Assembly: GCA_017506865.1 (NCBI GenBank)
Contig: JAFCMP010000094.1
Coordinates: forward strand, 186,001-250,000
Length of the DNA: 64,000 nucleotides
Reading direction: 5' to 3'
From: Tribonema minus
Taxonomy: Eukaryota; Sar; Xanthophyceae; Tribonematales; Tribonemataceae
The position numbers were made by a program, and so were the translations under genes. Positions 1-12,300 of the stretch are shown piece after piece. The notes under the pieces are model-generated. The model had not been told where the DNA came from. It worked only from the letters and a program-made list of their open reading frames with translations, and did no database searches. Numbering within the stretch: position 1 is the stretch's first letter; each line of letters starts with the position of its first letter.

Positions 1-1380
1 GGTGGAGCATGAAACTGGCAGGTCACCCTCCTTTCCGTAGCTGGCTATCTTCTCGCAGCCTGGGTGTCTGCAGGCCCTGCGCGGCTGCCCTGAGGCTCCC
101 GCTGGGGGACCGGTCGCTGACATGTTGGCCCTTGAGACGGTGTGAACGTCGCCGATTCAGCTCCTCGGACTGTAAAGCAGAAGGGACATTGCAATAGCAT
201 TGGTAATTGGATTCTAGAACAAACGGTGCATCGAGGGCGAGGGCGGTATCCAGCTTCCTAGTAGGCTGCTGGCGTATGAGATACTTGGTAGTTCGGAACA
301 ACATCACTTTCGGGATGAAAGTGCCCACAACACATCCTCATCGCACTGCCATCGCGTGCGACCTCATCAGCGGGTCAGATGTGTTGCTTTCTTAGAGTGG
401 GGAGCACATCGCTCGTACTAGCAGGCTCTTGCGGGGAGCATGCAGTTGATGATTTCGCTGTTGCGGGGCTGGTGACACAGCCAGCAGTTGGTTGGTGTGT
501 GCATTTGACTTACGAGCAGATGAGCTTCCAAGCTTACCATCAATCAAAGAAGCCAATGCCTCAGAGGCTGACGCCTCTGCTCCTATCGCTCCGGCCAGGC
601 CACCTATCTTTGAGCTGCAGTGTCTAGTGGTCTCTCCGCGTGACTCGTAGACGGCAGGAAGGTGGTGCCAGCGTCTGTCACACCATATACGTAGAATGCG
701 TAGCTACGCCATCCTCCCCTCTGTCCGCCTCGGAGGGTGCCGGTGTCGAAGCGCTGGTGCTCACCCTGTTCAGCTGTGGAGTAGGGCGGTAGGGCGTTCG
801 AATTCAGAAGGACTTTTCACCAGTGCCCTTTCGACTGCGTTGGGGTCTCAAACCATGATGTGCAAAGTATGTGGCGAGGCCAGGAAGTGCGTGGTTGCTG
901 CCACGTGACCCTGACTAAGTGATGAGTTGGCCTGAGCAAGTTGACGAGCTGAGGTGCCAAGTTGACATTTGAGGAGTTTCGGATGGTGAAAGGCCGGAAA
1001 ACAGGTGGTGTGGCGCTGGTCGACATGATGTTATTGTTCCTTCTTTGCAGGTCGGGAGGATGCTGTGGAAGGATTTGCGAGCAGCAACGCAGCGAGCAGG
1101 AAGCAGGAACGGCGGCGCTTTGCACGGTAAGCTGTGCTGGCTGGCCTGGCCGAGTGATACTGCAGCGCCAGCTTGAACACGATCGACACTTCCAATCGAG
1201 CAGTCTAGGTGTGCTCGTACAGGGGTTGCGGACGCGAATCTGGTCCAGGAGCGAAGCGCAGCGCGTAAGTCCACACCTTTTAATACAAACATGGTGTGTA
1301 GGCTCAGGCTCGAACTTTTGGGGTGACCGTACCTGTCAGTGAGCTCATCCATAACATTCATTCATCCACGACACAACCGA
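1..1380. other. GC-richer block, no gene recognised
   Basis: This stretch is richer in G+C than the following 7 kb and has open frames of up to about 148 codons on both strands. None gives a recognisable domain, a convincing splice pattern or a low-complexity signature like those of the exons further on. It could be the edge of a gene that lies outside the window. No rRNA or tRNA core motif was seen. Confidence 0.4.
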
Positions 1381-4300
1381 TTCAGTTGAACTGTGTCAAA
1401 AAAGAAAAAGTAACTATGGCATGGTGATTTGTTATTGGAAAAAATCGCACTAGCAGACTTTTGTTGTGACAACAAAATGTGTCCGAGATGCTCAAAACGT
1501 GTGCAGACTGTGTGTTGAGAACGGACACTGTATGACATACTTTTACTGATCCATGATCACAATTTAGTGGGATCAAAGTAAAGTAATACTCTGGTGATGG
1601 TTACTGTACATGCTGTAAATATTTCATGCGAGATTGCCAGAAAAAGATTCTCACAAATTATTGCACATTGATGTGTAGCTGATGACAGTCAGCAGTCGCG
1701 CGCAGATCCCTGCAGAACTTTGAAACAGACGCTCTTCTGCTCTTCAAGACGCAAACCTGCTTGCAGATGCTGCCCCCAGGGCCTTCAAATGTTGGTAGGG
1801 GACGCGCAAAGCCATACATGATGATACACAAGTGAAATTAACTGCTTGCGCGCACCTTCAAGCCCAAAAGTTCTTCGCCGACTTTGAGTCACCTGTAATT
1901 GGCATGCAGCTTGAATGAAAGTTGAACATTCAATTCGCAATATCACACATGTGCAACGATCATCGGCGGTAGTGTTCCTATTACTACTACCAGTAGTAAT
2001 TTCAAATATAATCATTTCGGCAATGTCGGCCAGGAATCGGCCGGGCACACAGGAGGGGGGAGGTGACGATTTGGCGTACAGTTCGCACGCGGCGCAGTCT
2101 CGGGCAGATGGCTAGTGTACCCGCCATGACATATTCAAGCAAATGCTTGAAGAACAGCACATCGGCGACATCGCAGTGTCATGACATTATTCACACGCTC
2201 ATTTACAGGCTGACTCAGGCAGATGGCTAGTATACGCGCCACGGCATCAATCCTCGGGGCTATCTGAAGCTCCCAGATTGCTGTTGTTAACGCTTATCAT
2301 TACTGTAACGAGGCTACCATCAGAACTCCTACCATCAGAACTCCTTGAAGTTGTATACGCCATCAATTGATAGGGTTAGGTTCTAGGTTTGTCTGATGAT
2401 GGCGTGGCAATTTTGTCAAAAATGGTTGCTCAGGCCCCCCGCTTTTGTCTTGATGGCTTTCCAACTGCTGTATACAAAGGCCAGGTGCAGAACTGCTGAT
2501 GTCGGGAATGCCTGAAGCTCAACGTGCCGTCTCGCGATTTTCAAGAATTTTATTCTGGTCTCTATGCGGCTTGCCAGAGAGACACCGCATCTGTCTGGAG
2601 TAAATTGAATTGCAAAGTAGCTACTGTAAGCTCCTACTAGTAATAGTTTGCTGTCGTATCTGGGCCATCAGTTTAGCCAATGCTGATTGGCAATGAGTGC
2701 GCTTATACAAGGCAGAAAACATCAATCAGGCCCTCAGCCTCAGGCTGCGCTTCACGCGAAGACGGCAGTTTTTTTGTGATGATGGGCCAGGACCTGGTGT
2801 CTGCTGCAAAGTTTCATGCATGTTCGTCGACCTTGCTAAGCACACGCGTGGTCTCCATGCACAGTGTTATCATTTGAACTGAGAAGTAGCCTACTAATAG
2901 CAGTACAGTGACTGTGCTGGCCTAAAAGTCTTGAGCCCCTGAGTATGTCAGTGTGCGCGCACTGCCTGGCAGGTGTTGTCGATGCTACGCATCAGATTCT
3001 CAATCCTGTACGACACCTGGGCGCACACCAGTGACCTGCAGCAATCTAACTTGAAGGTCCGACACAACGACGAGCCTGAGTAGTACGGGCTGTCATTTTT
3101 ATGATCTTGAAGGGCCACCTTGCCTGCACAATTCACCTAGGAGAGACGCACTACCGGTACAAAAGAACCTCGATTACATGTGATATCGCCCAGTGGTAGT
3201 GGATGTTGATGACTCAGTTCATCATGATGATTGTAAAAAAAAATGACTCATCATAGCTCGATCAAACCGCTTGACAATCATAATGTGAAACGATCGCCTA
3301 AATCACTTGTCGGTGAACAGCTTGAAGGCCAGTTTTGTGCTCACTGACAGGCTGATCACAAAGATTTTATGTGCATTATAGAATTACTGGTAGGCTGAAT
3401 GCAGCGACAGTACGTGAATTATGAAGGACCTTCAAATTCTAATATCATAATAGCGCTCCCGGAGGGCCTGGTGGGCCATTTCATTCAAGCAAGCTGTTCA
3501 AGCAGCAGGACTTAATGCTATACAAGTGGGCCAGAGCACTGCAGTGACTGTACTGGGCCAATGACAGCAGCTGTAAACGTCAAGGGTCCGGAGCACAATT
3601 TTGAGTACCCTTAGCCTATTATGAAGCGAATCAGATGATCTGCACTGACTTTATTGATATAACTTGAAGACAGTCTAGGTTGACATTCGATATGAATTTC
3701 CTCATTGTGTTATAAAAGTTCTTAAAGACTTAGTTGAATATGACACTTTCAGCCTTCTGCTGCCTACTCGACTGGCCACTTGCAATGATTTAAAATTTGG
3801 GTGTGCAGCCACATAACAGTTCGTAAGCAACACTCCGACTCAGTCTGTAACCATTGCTTGCATCAAGCTTGATGAATCAGACGCTGACAAGGTACTCACT
3901 GACAGTCCTGATATAATCAGTCATGGATAGCATAGCGGGTCACTGTGGCAGAACCAAAGTGCAAGGCCGGCCGCTGGTGGTTTGTGCATTGTGTTACCTT
4001 GATACATGCGGTAATCACCATTTCACATGTTCAACCTGGATGCGCAAAAGCACCCGGCGCCATAGTACAAATACTGTGACAAGTCACAAACACTGTGGCA
4101 CCAGTTTGAAACATTTAATGTCATTGGCAATGCATTATCTGCAAAGTGATTGATACTGTAAAGTTGACTCACACAGACTGATAAAATCTTTAGTGGCTGC
4201 CACCATCACAATGGCACTCACTGAGTGCTTGCCGTTATCAAACATCGAACTTGTTGATATCACAAATTTTGCAGTATGTGCTCCAGAGCACACTGACAGT

Positions 4301-6534
4301 TCAAAGTTGAGAAAGTTTGCGCGGCATTACCGGATGCTGCATTTGCTGCAGACGGACCTGATGCACGGATATCAATAGCAAACTTTCAAATTGAATGAAT
4401 TTGCCTGCGGCCTGCGAGCAGATTTCAACGAGTACCATCAAGTAGAAGTACAGTACGCTAGCAGTACTTAGTCTAGTACATGCGCGCCAAGAATGGCTGC
4501 ACCGGCGACAATGTCTGGTACTACAGTATAGTGACTCCTGTCGGCCCGTGCCCGCATGCAATTTCATTGTCATTTTATAGTAACTGTTCAACCTCAACTT
4601 ATAGCTACTGATCCAGACGCTGCTACTGCGCTTTGAACTGACAAGTGCACCTGTGCGCCGGATGCAACTACATGTCATTGAGTAGACTCTCGGCGCTGTT
4701 GGCATGTATTAGCAGCCTGAGGTTAGATATAAGTACACTGTGGCACATACTTAATGCCGCCAGTGGCTGAGGTAACCTGTGCAACCGGCGGCAGCAGGTT
4801 CAATGTCAGATGTCATTTTCCCAAATTAAATGCTCCATATATATTATAATGAAGCTTTGTGGACCTCGCGCAACACCTCTGAAAGTTGAGGAAGAAAACA
4901 AATTAGAGCAGGCTGAGCCTGAGGGGACTCCGGATGATCGCTTGGCGTACTTGAGTCACAGTCGTTGAGGTCGATGTCCGACTCGGCTGAAGTGCGCGTC
5001 GAATCTATGAATGGTCTCAAAGAGCGTGCAATCGTGCAATCATTATGGCATTGGGGACCATCATGATTACCATGCGCTGAACAAGAAGATCTCAATGCGT
5101 GTATTACTGGCAAATCAAGTATAATCATTACCAATGCGTTTTCATTATGAAAAATTTAACGCAACTTGCGCAGTGAGGCTTACATAGTTTTGTGCTACAG
5201 TACTGTCATGGCGTTCGTCTCTGAAGTCCAACTGATGACTAGAACAGTTCTTAAACTATGTGGTTATTAGTGCTTGCAAGTGTTGGTCATCATTTCGCGC
5301 AGTCGCGCGAGCTAGAGCACTACAATAATAAAATGATTTAAGATGGTATCTTACTGCCTTGTAGCATAGGTATCATGTCTTCTACGGCGGTGCTGCTTAC
5401 TCATGCATATTCAAGTGCGGCAAGTTGAACAACGGAACTGGACAGAGTGTGCAATAATTGCACTTGTAGGACAATTGGTAGTCTGAGAGTGCACATCGTC
5501 AAATTTGGGCTCAGTCTGCTGGTGAGGAGGACTCACTCAGAGTTCAGAACTGTCACATATTGCAACAATAATTGCGGCAGCAGCTGCTGCAGCTCACTTC
5601 AAAGTTGCGTGACTCCAAGAAACTCAGTAGTCTGAATAGCTGAGCAAAATTTTAGAGCTTATGACGGCACGCCAGCAACATTTGATAATTTTATGAAAGC
5701 ACGCTTCAGCAGCTCCGAACACTGCCCGGCAAACTTTGAATGTACAACAATTCTCTGGTCTTAGAACGAGCGGCTGCATGACGCCAGTAAAAAAATTGTT
5801 GATCTGAAACTGTGTTTGAAATTGCGTACACCTCATGCATGTGCCATTGACTGTTTTGCACTTTCCTTGTCAATGCACTGGCAGGTCCACATCATGGCGC
5901 CACTCCTCGCCAATCAAGAGCCTTGATGCCATTGGACGCACAGCTCAGGCTGCTCTTCCACTGCACGCAAGCCGGATCGCGCGCGCTAATCGTGCGGCAC
6001 CTGCTGCCAGCAAGACCGTGTCATTGACAAGCCGTTTGGATCCGCTGCATGTGAGATATCATATGCAAACTCAGCACATTATTTTGGTATGCAGTGCATT
6101 ATTTTGTTTCAATATGGATGCTGACACAAGCTCAAACTCTGCTTATTAACCTTTCAAAGCCGTTCAGTGCTCACGAGCCTGCCAGCCATTGTGACGGCAA
6201 CGCCAGCTGACAAGGACAAGTGATGGCAGCACTGCCCTAAGGCTTGTCAACAAAAATCTCTTGGGAATAACGTCACAGCTGTCGTTAATTTAGCCAAGGA
6301 TCAAGTATTGTGTCACTGGGGGCTCAATCTGCTACTGGTAGTTGCTTCTTTTAGAGCACCATCTTCAGGACGTTTCAAAGTACAGCTTAATAATATCAAT
6401 CAGTTCAGGTACTGGTCTGAAGCCTCGCTGGCACGAATAGTATAAAGTGACTGTTCCTGCTCTCAGCTATCAGTGCATACATAGCGATGGAACCTTGGAT
6501 GCCATGCAGTGCCCAATGAAGTTCTACTCGGCGT
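1381..6534. other. Intergenic-like DNA without recognisable genes
   Basis: Moderate-GC DNA with only short open frames, none protein-like. Small direct repeats are present: a 15-bp unit (ctaccatcagaactc) occurs twice in tandem near 2313-2342, and a motif beginning ggcagatggctagt occurs near 2103 and 2218, about 115 bp apart. TTGAAGT/ACTTCAA-type heptamers are frequent. I see no RNA gene. Confidence 0.5.
2099..2250. repeat. Two-copy direct repeat, period about 115 bp
   Basis: The motif ggcagatggctagt, followed by similar but diverged sequence, occurs at about 2103 and again at about 2218. The spacing resembles the tandem periods in the introns further right, but no exon is recognisable here. 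Confidence 0.5.
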
Positions 6535-6607
6535 AGTGTAACCCAAGTGTACTCATTATATCAGTTCGGAAACCGAACTGATATAATGAGTACACTTGGG
6601 TTACACT
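6535..6607. repeat. Perfect 35-bp inverted repeat with 3-base loop
   Basis: Bases 6535-6569 are the exact reverse complement of 6573-6607, separated only by AAA. The transcript of either strand would fold into an uninterrupted 35-bp hairpin. Sequence outside the arms does not pair, so the boundaries are sharp. It could be a small foldback element, a hairpin RNA gene or a foldback artefact of sequencing or assembly. No protein is encoded. Confidence 0.9.
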
Positions 6608-8390
6608 TCATTGTTCTGGTTAATAACAATGATAATATGACTGTAACTGTTACAGTTGTGGGATCTGGGACCTTGCCAAACTGGCTCCACAACATACAAG
6701 AGCAATCTATGCCCGTCGTGCTGTACTACTGGTAGTACTTGTAGCATAAGAGTTTTGAAAAGACTGGGATGCAGCGATCTTGAAGTTTGCGGCAGTGTGA
6801 ATACTATAATAAAAATGGTGTTTTGTGCAAAAAATACGTTGAGCTTCAAGTATTTGCATCAACAACACCTGTCAAGTTGAACCAAACAACGCCCTACATG
6901 GAGCCTACACCTGGCACCGGCGTCAACAAGACCTGTCACGGTTCACTCGGCAGCGTTGCCAATACACTCATGTTTCTAGTGTACCCTGCACCTTGCGCCA
7001 ATGTTACGGCCTCTGGCTGTTTTTTTTTTTTGGAAAGTGATGGTATGATACTTCAAGATCCTCGGAGGCCCTTCCTGGCACTATGTATTCATTGTGGCAC
7101 TTCAGTATCCACTTTTGTGAATCAATGATGTAGCCATCTGCTTGTTGAACATTCAACGTCATTAGTTGCACGGTTGAAGTTCAACTTGAGCATACTACCC
7201 TGTTATGTTTGTAAACAGATCCAACATAGTTTTGTTCATTCATAAACCTAAAAGCACCAAAAGGTGGCTGCGTGATTTCAGCATAGTCTTACATGCAAGT
7301 TGTACAAACTTTAAGTTAATATAAAAGCCCCAGAAGGTGGCTGCGTGGCTTCAGCATACATGCAAGTTGTACAAACTTAATTGGTGCGCGCGGACCTCAC
7401 TCAAGCTGCATCACCCCCAAGCTAGTGCCGTCATGTTGAGCTGAGCTTGGACATCGGCAACGCTAGTGGTACGCAAAGTTCACTTGGCAATCAGTATTCT
7501 GCACCGGGTCCCACTGGCATGTACGTGTGCATTATCAGGATAACCATGATGCGCACTGCGACTTGCTTCATCGACAGCTGTCATGAGCACATCCAACGAT
7601 TGTTGAGCGAAATAAACCTGCAGTCTTTTGGCAATAATTCTTGAGAAAGCTGCTTACACTGTTGTTGATGATTCTGAATTATTTAATCAGAAGTAGGGTA
7701 ATAAATGTTTGGAACAGTGCCAAGTGAAAAGGTGCGGGTAAAGTCCACAGCAACACAACTGCGCAATGCCCTGCAAACTTAGTGTACATGGGACTTGCGG
7801 GCATCATAACGTTTTCATGCCGGCATCATTGAGTATGCCATGGTGTGCATGTACTCCGGGTTCACACACTAAGTCCACTTGACGGCGTGTAGTCACTTGG
7901 CAAGCAGTTGAAGTTAAGAGAGTGAGCTCATTAAGACATCTGCATATGTCAACGCCATCTTGTACTACATACTTTTGAAACACAGCACGCGTGTGCAGTG
8001 CGCGAACGCATTATACTCATGCATGATCTACTCTGTACTCTTCATGAATTTCGCAACAAATGCAGCTGCTTGGAGCTACTCATCAGATTCTGCAAAACTC
8101 ATGTGCAGGCACAAGACGCGGCTGCAAAAACAAACCCCAAGCTCGCCTTGAAAAAGATCTAGTACGATTCACAACTCCAGGCTTTCAAAGCGGTTTCGTC
8201 CATGCACACTTCATGTATGCACGTATGGACTTGTATTTATAAAGGCCCAAGGGAGGCCGGGTTGCCTATGCAATCGAAAAGCTTGCGTCAACGCAGCAGC
8301 CTAGTCTGCGCTGTGCCACACTTTAGTCGTGATGAACCTGTGCGCACTTCATTGCATTTCATGTATGCACAATTCACTCAGGATGAAAGG
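6608..8390. other. Intergenic-like DNA with a short direct repeat
   Basis: No recognisable gene. A roughly 60-bp segment at 7250-7310 recurs at 7318-7378: both copies share aaggtggctgcgtg, then ttcagcata, then catgcaagttgtacaaac. A 12-base T run lies at 7021-7032. A motif like tttataaaggccc recurs in related form near 8235 and 17090. Confidence 0.45.
7250..7378. repeat. Tandem duplication of a 60-bp segment
   Basis: Two copies of a segment with the common cores aaggtggctgcgtg and catgcaagttgtacaaac start near 7250 and 7318. The second copy lacks about eight bases. It is a local tandem duplication without coding signal. Confidence 0.75.
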
Positions 8391-9330
8391 CCGTGAAAGC
8401 CTTTGGTGAGTTTTTACTTTTTTGGCTTTGGCCGGATGCCTATATGCCTGCCTCAGTGAAGTCAGCCGCAGATGGCGCAGAGGTGGTGATCAATGCGCTG
8501 CAGTGTCAAAAGGCTCGCCGTCTCGGTGGTTGCTGCTCGCTCGCTCTCGTAGTTACTGCAGTTGCTGCGAGACAACGAAAGGCCAGGCGTGCATTTTCAC
8601 ATGTCCCTCTGACAGACACTCGTGCTTCCCCTGCGCCCGGCAGCCCCCCAGCCAGCCAGCACCGTGGATGCGGCGCTCGCTCGAGGTGCCGTGCTCGTGT
8701 CTCGCGAATTCTTTTTAACCCGACACTGTTAAGGAAAGAGGTGTCTGGCCGGGCTTGGATCACACACCAAAGTGTGGCAGTCACTGACTAGGGATTGGGA
8801 TCGGATTCGGATGGGAGCGGCCGCGCGGATGGCAGAGGAGCGGCCGCGGCGGGGCGGGCGGGGCGGTGATCACGCTACGATGCAGGTCAGCCCACCAGAT
8901 GTGTCGCATCGCTACATGTAGGTACAGTAGGCTCCGATGCTGCCAGAAAATGGTCGGAGAGAGCCTTTGATCATCCCTGATCATCCCTGAAGGACGCGCA
9001 GTGCCACGCTCGAAGGCATTGCCAAGATGCTGTAAGATGCTTTCCAACCCGTACTGTAGCAGTCGTCAGCCGCCACCGCGTAACGCTGTGAGCCTCGTTC
9101 AGTCAATTATGAGGGCTCACGAATATGGCGCAACGACGCGTTTGAGACGTAATACTGCTTCAGAAATTCAATCTGCTCAGGCTGGATCAGATGACCACCA
9201 CAGCTCGTACTACAGACACAAGGACCTGGCGTTGTTCGTGGACCCGGTAGGTACTTCGATCTTCTCGTGGGTGTGCACTTCGAGTCTAAGACTTTCTCGT
9301 GGGTGCTCAGTAGGCTAACCTTCCAAATTG
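8391..9330. other. GC-rich island, no assigned gene
   Basis: A local GC-rich island in moderate-GC surroundings. It holds two gcggccgc octamers near 8818 and 8842, a GGGCGG-rich stretch at about 8850-8868, and a tandem duplication of gatcatccct at about 8969-8988. Open frames of 132 codons (+) and 88-92 codons (-) cross it, but no domain is visible. It could be a promoter island or a first exon of an unseen gene. Confidence 0.35.
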
Positions 9331-12300
9331 AATCCCGAATCCGATCTGATCAGTCACTTCGTTGCCGAGTTTCAACTTGCCAACGCAAACAAAAGCGACA
9401 ATTACCACTAAACTCAGTGTAGGCATACATCTTCTCACAACATCGCGTTGGCAATGCGCGGACGTGCGCTCCACTCACGAGGTACTACGCAGGCGATAAC
9501 TTTCAGATTTGAAGTGTAATACTATTCGTTCTTTGTGCAAAAGCGCAGCTCGCGTTTCGGTCAGAGCCACTCTGACAGACTGTGCAAATTTTGTGGCCTT
9601 ATTCTGGCGCAGTTTCAGACAAGTAGTTCGTGTAATCAATGCAATGCCGTTCATTGGATGTGAACTGTGGCAAAGGTTGCTGACGATGCAGCGCACGCCA
9701 CAGCGTCAATGCGGTGCTGCTGGCACCTAGCATAACAGCATTTAATGTCACACAACATGCTGCGCTACGACCGCAGCGCAATTCTCCATCGCGATGTCTT
9801 TCCACCGTGTGAACTACAAATTTTTTAAAATAGGGCCCTGAGCTACATGTATATTATTACAGGGTCCAGAATCGCCGCGGCTTCTTCTAATTTAAAGCAC
9901 TGAGTTTGAGAAATATAGATGAATTAATTGTGTGAACTTGAAGACTTAGTTCACAATAACCATCTGGTACTGGTTAGAGTGATCAAGTACGAGCATAGTA
10001 CCAATCAATTTGAAACAACTACTTGGCTGAGTAGCCTCACCTGGTCCATTTTCTCACAAACTATCAGTTAAGCTTTGAGGCTTGTCAACGAGTCACCAGC
10101 AGCTAGTGCAACATAACAAAAATGGCTGGCATCACGCGCACCGCACATTGTTGACAGCCACATGCCAGTGGGAGTATCAGGCCACCACCCAATTTGCATG
10201 CTTTATGTGTTGTTGCTGGCAGGCACTATTTGATGCATCTACTCAAATAGTGTGTTGAATGCAATTCCTTGCGCAGAGCGCGCACAAGCGTGCATGCATT
10301 AGTTTGCGTATACATGTTCAATGCTCAAGCTGAATCTATTAGAGCTATCAACTTGCATGCACGCAAGCTTCCCTTACAGGAATGCCGTGCATGTGTGGCA
10401 GTGACCGGTAGCCTGTGCATCTGTCAGGCTCCTGATGTCAATTAACTCGGCGCGCGTAATGTATAGCTTGCCCAAAATTTCTTTTGTGGCCCCTGGATAT
10501 ACCGTATGATCACGCCGTCGACCAAAGCATTTTTTGCTACTTGACAATGAGGAAGCTGAGCCGCACGTGGCATTGTATGCAGTGCTTGCAAGCCAGCACA
10601 CAGGCGGTCAGGCCTCCGACCTTGAAGATGGTACGCCGTACACGCAGCCAGCGATTCCTGGATGTACGTATCTTACGACCGGCACCCGCGTGCAATATGG
10701 CACTGAGTCTTCCAGATGGTGAATTGTTTCGCCTATATCTCAAACTTGTGAAATTCATAAATTTGAAATTAAGTTGCAGCAGTCTCACTAAGCCATTCAT
10801 GGCATACTGCTAGTCTACTAGTAGTCTGGGGCACCTGCAGCAGTGTCTGCACGCGCAGTGTATGATGGCAGTAAGTTCAAGTTGAATTTGAATGATATGA
10901 TGCTGATCGTGCGGTTGTCCAGACAACCGCACTGATCGTGCGGTTGTCTCAACAACTGATCATGTGGTTGTCTGGACAACCGCACGATCAGCATCATACA
11001 ACCGCACGATCAGCATCATCCATTTTAGTACATCAGGCTGTATCATCATTCATTCCAACAAGTCATGGTGGCTGCATTGTACTTTTTATTTAATTCTTGC
11101 TCAGGGCGCGAAAAAGCCCAGATGGTGGATGTCAATGTACATGCCACCAAAAATTACATGACATTGTGTCTTTGTGAACACCTTAAAAGTGTCTCAATGC
11201 ACGTTGCCGATCACTTCTAAATGGCATCGCCATATGGCATCCCCCCCCCTCGAAGTCCTCGCCCATCTGCCCCCTTGCATTGTACTACGTTGTAGTAGTC
11301 TACAGTACATTTAACACTAATGAACTTGTAAAATTGAAAGGCCCCAAGCTATGCCGGGTATTCACGTGTGCATCAATGGTTTAAATCCTATGCAGCAACT
11401 TGAGGCTAGTCGGCACTGCACCTGAAGAGCTTGAACACTGGTGCTGCAACACAGCCCAGTATTTGCTCTTTGCGCGTAAACACCATTGTGACGCGCTCTG
11501 CCAGCTCCTGTGCCACCAACATGCTCAAATCTGATTCAGTGAGGATCTAAACATGGCAAATCTCAGCCTTGCGCTGGCACATGTGGTACTTCAAGTTCCA
11601 CTTCGACAAAATCCCCCCTGCCTGAGCACAATGCTGACTGCAATGTCAGCTCCTTACATGTACTGCATAGTCTATCAGTATTTGGTGTGGTTTAAAGTGC
11701 AAAAGACACCTCACAGCATCATGATATCCACCCAAAAGGCACAGTGCTGTCATCTGGTACTACGCACAGTGCAGCAGTCGTCTGGTACTACGGTCACCGG
11801 TAACACACACACTATCAGAAATTGTCATGATGATTGTGGGTGTGGGTCTTTGATGCAGTAATCACTAAAGTTACATGACAACAAGTGGTTTGCCATGTAA
11901 TCACTCAGTCTGGAGTGGCACCGGAGCTCAAAGTCGGTAACAATGTTTGTACAACAACAATCATTTTGATCACTGAATAATTTCCATTGCAATCTGATTG
12001 CATTGATTACAGTATAATGATTACACCAGTGTCATTTGACTCACGGAAAAAATTAACGCACAGTAAAACTTGGGTGCACCGTGACCATCATGATCCGTTC
12101 AGATGCCATGGGCACGGGCCAGGTGAAGACACACGCAGCCACGCGCGCACGCTTCATGAGCGGCCATCCAGCGGCTATGGCGTGCATACGTGGCGCCGGC
12201 ACATGCCAGTGGCGGCTCCACGCAGGAGGGCCTCAGCCTGAGGCTGCAGGCGTCGTGACAGGGGTGGACCACTGACTCTGCTCAGCCTGCTACGGATGCT

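Noticed and set aside
1-1300. Possible rRNA fragment at the left end
   Set aside because: I looked for conserved large- and small-subunit cores and found none. GC content alone is not evidence.
780-1320. GTTCGAA/GCTCGAA words suggesting tRNA T-arms
   Set aside because: No matching acceptor stem, D-arm or anticodon arm could be placed around them.
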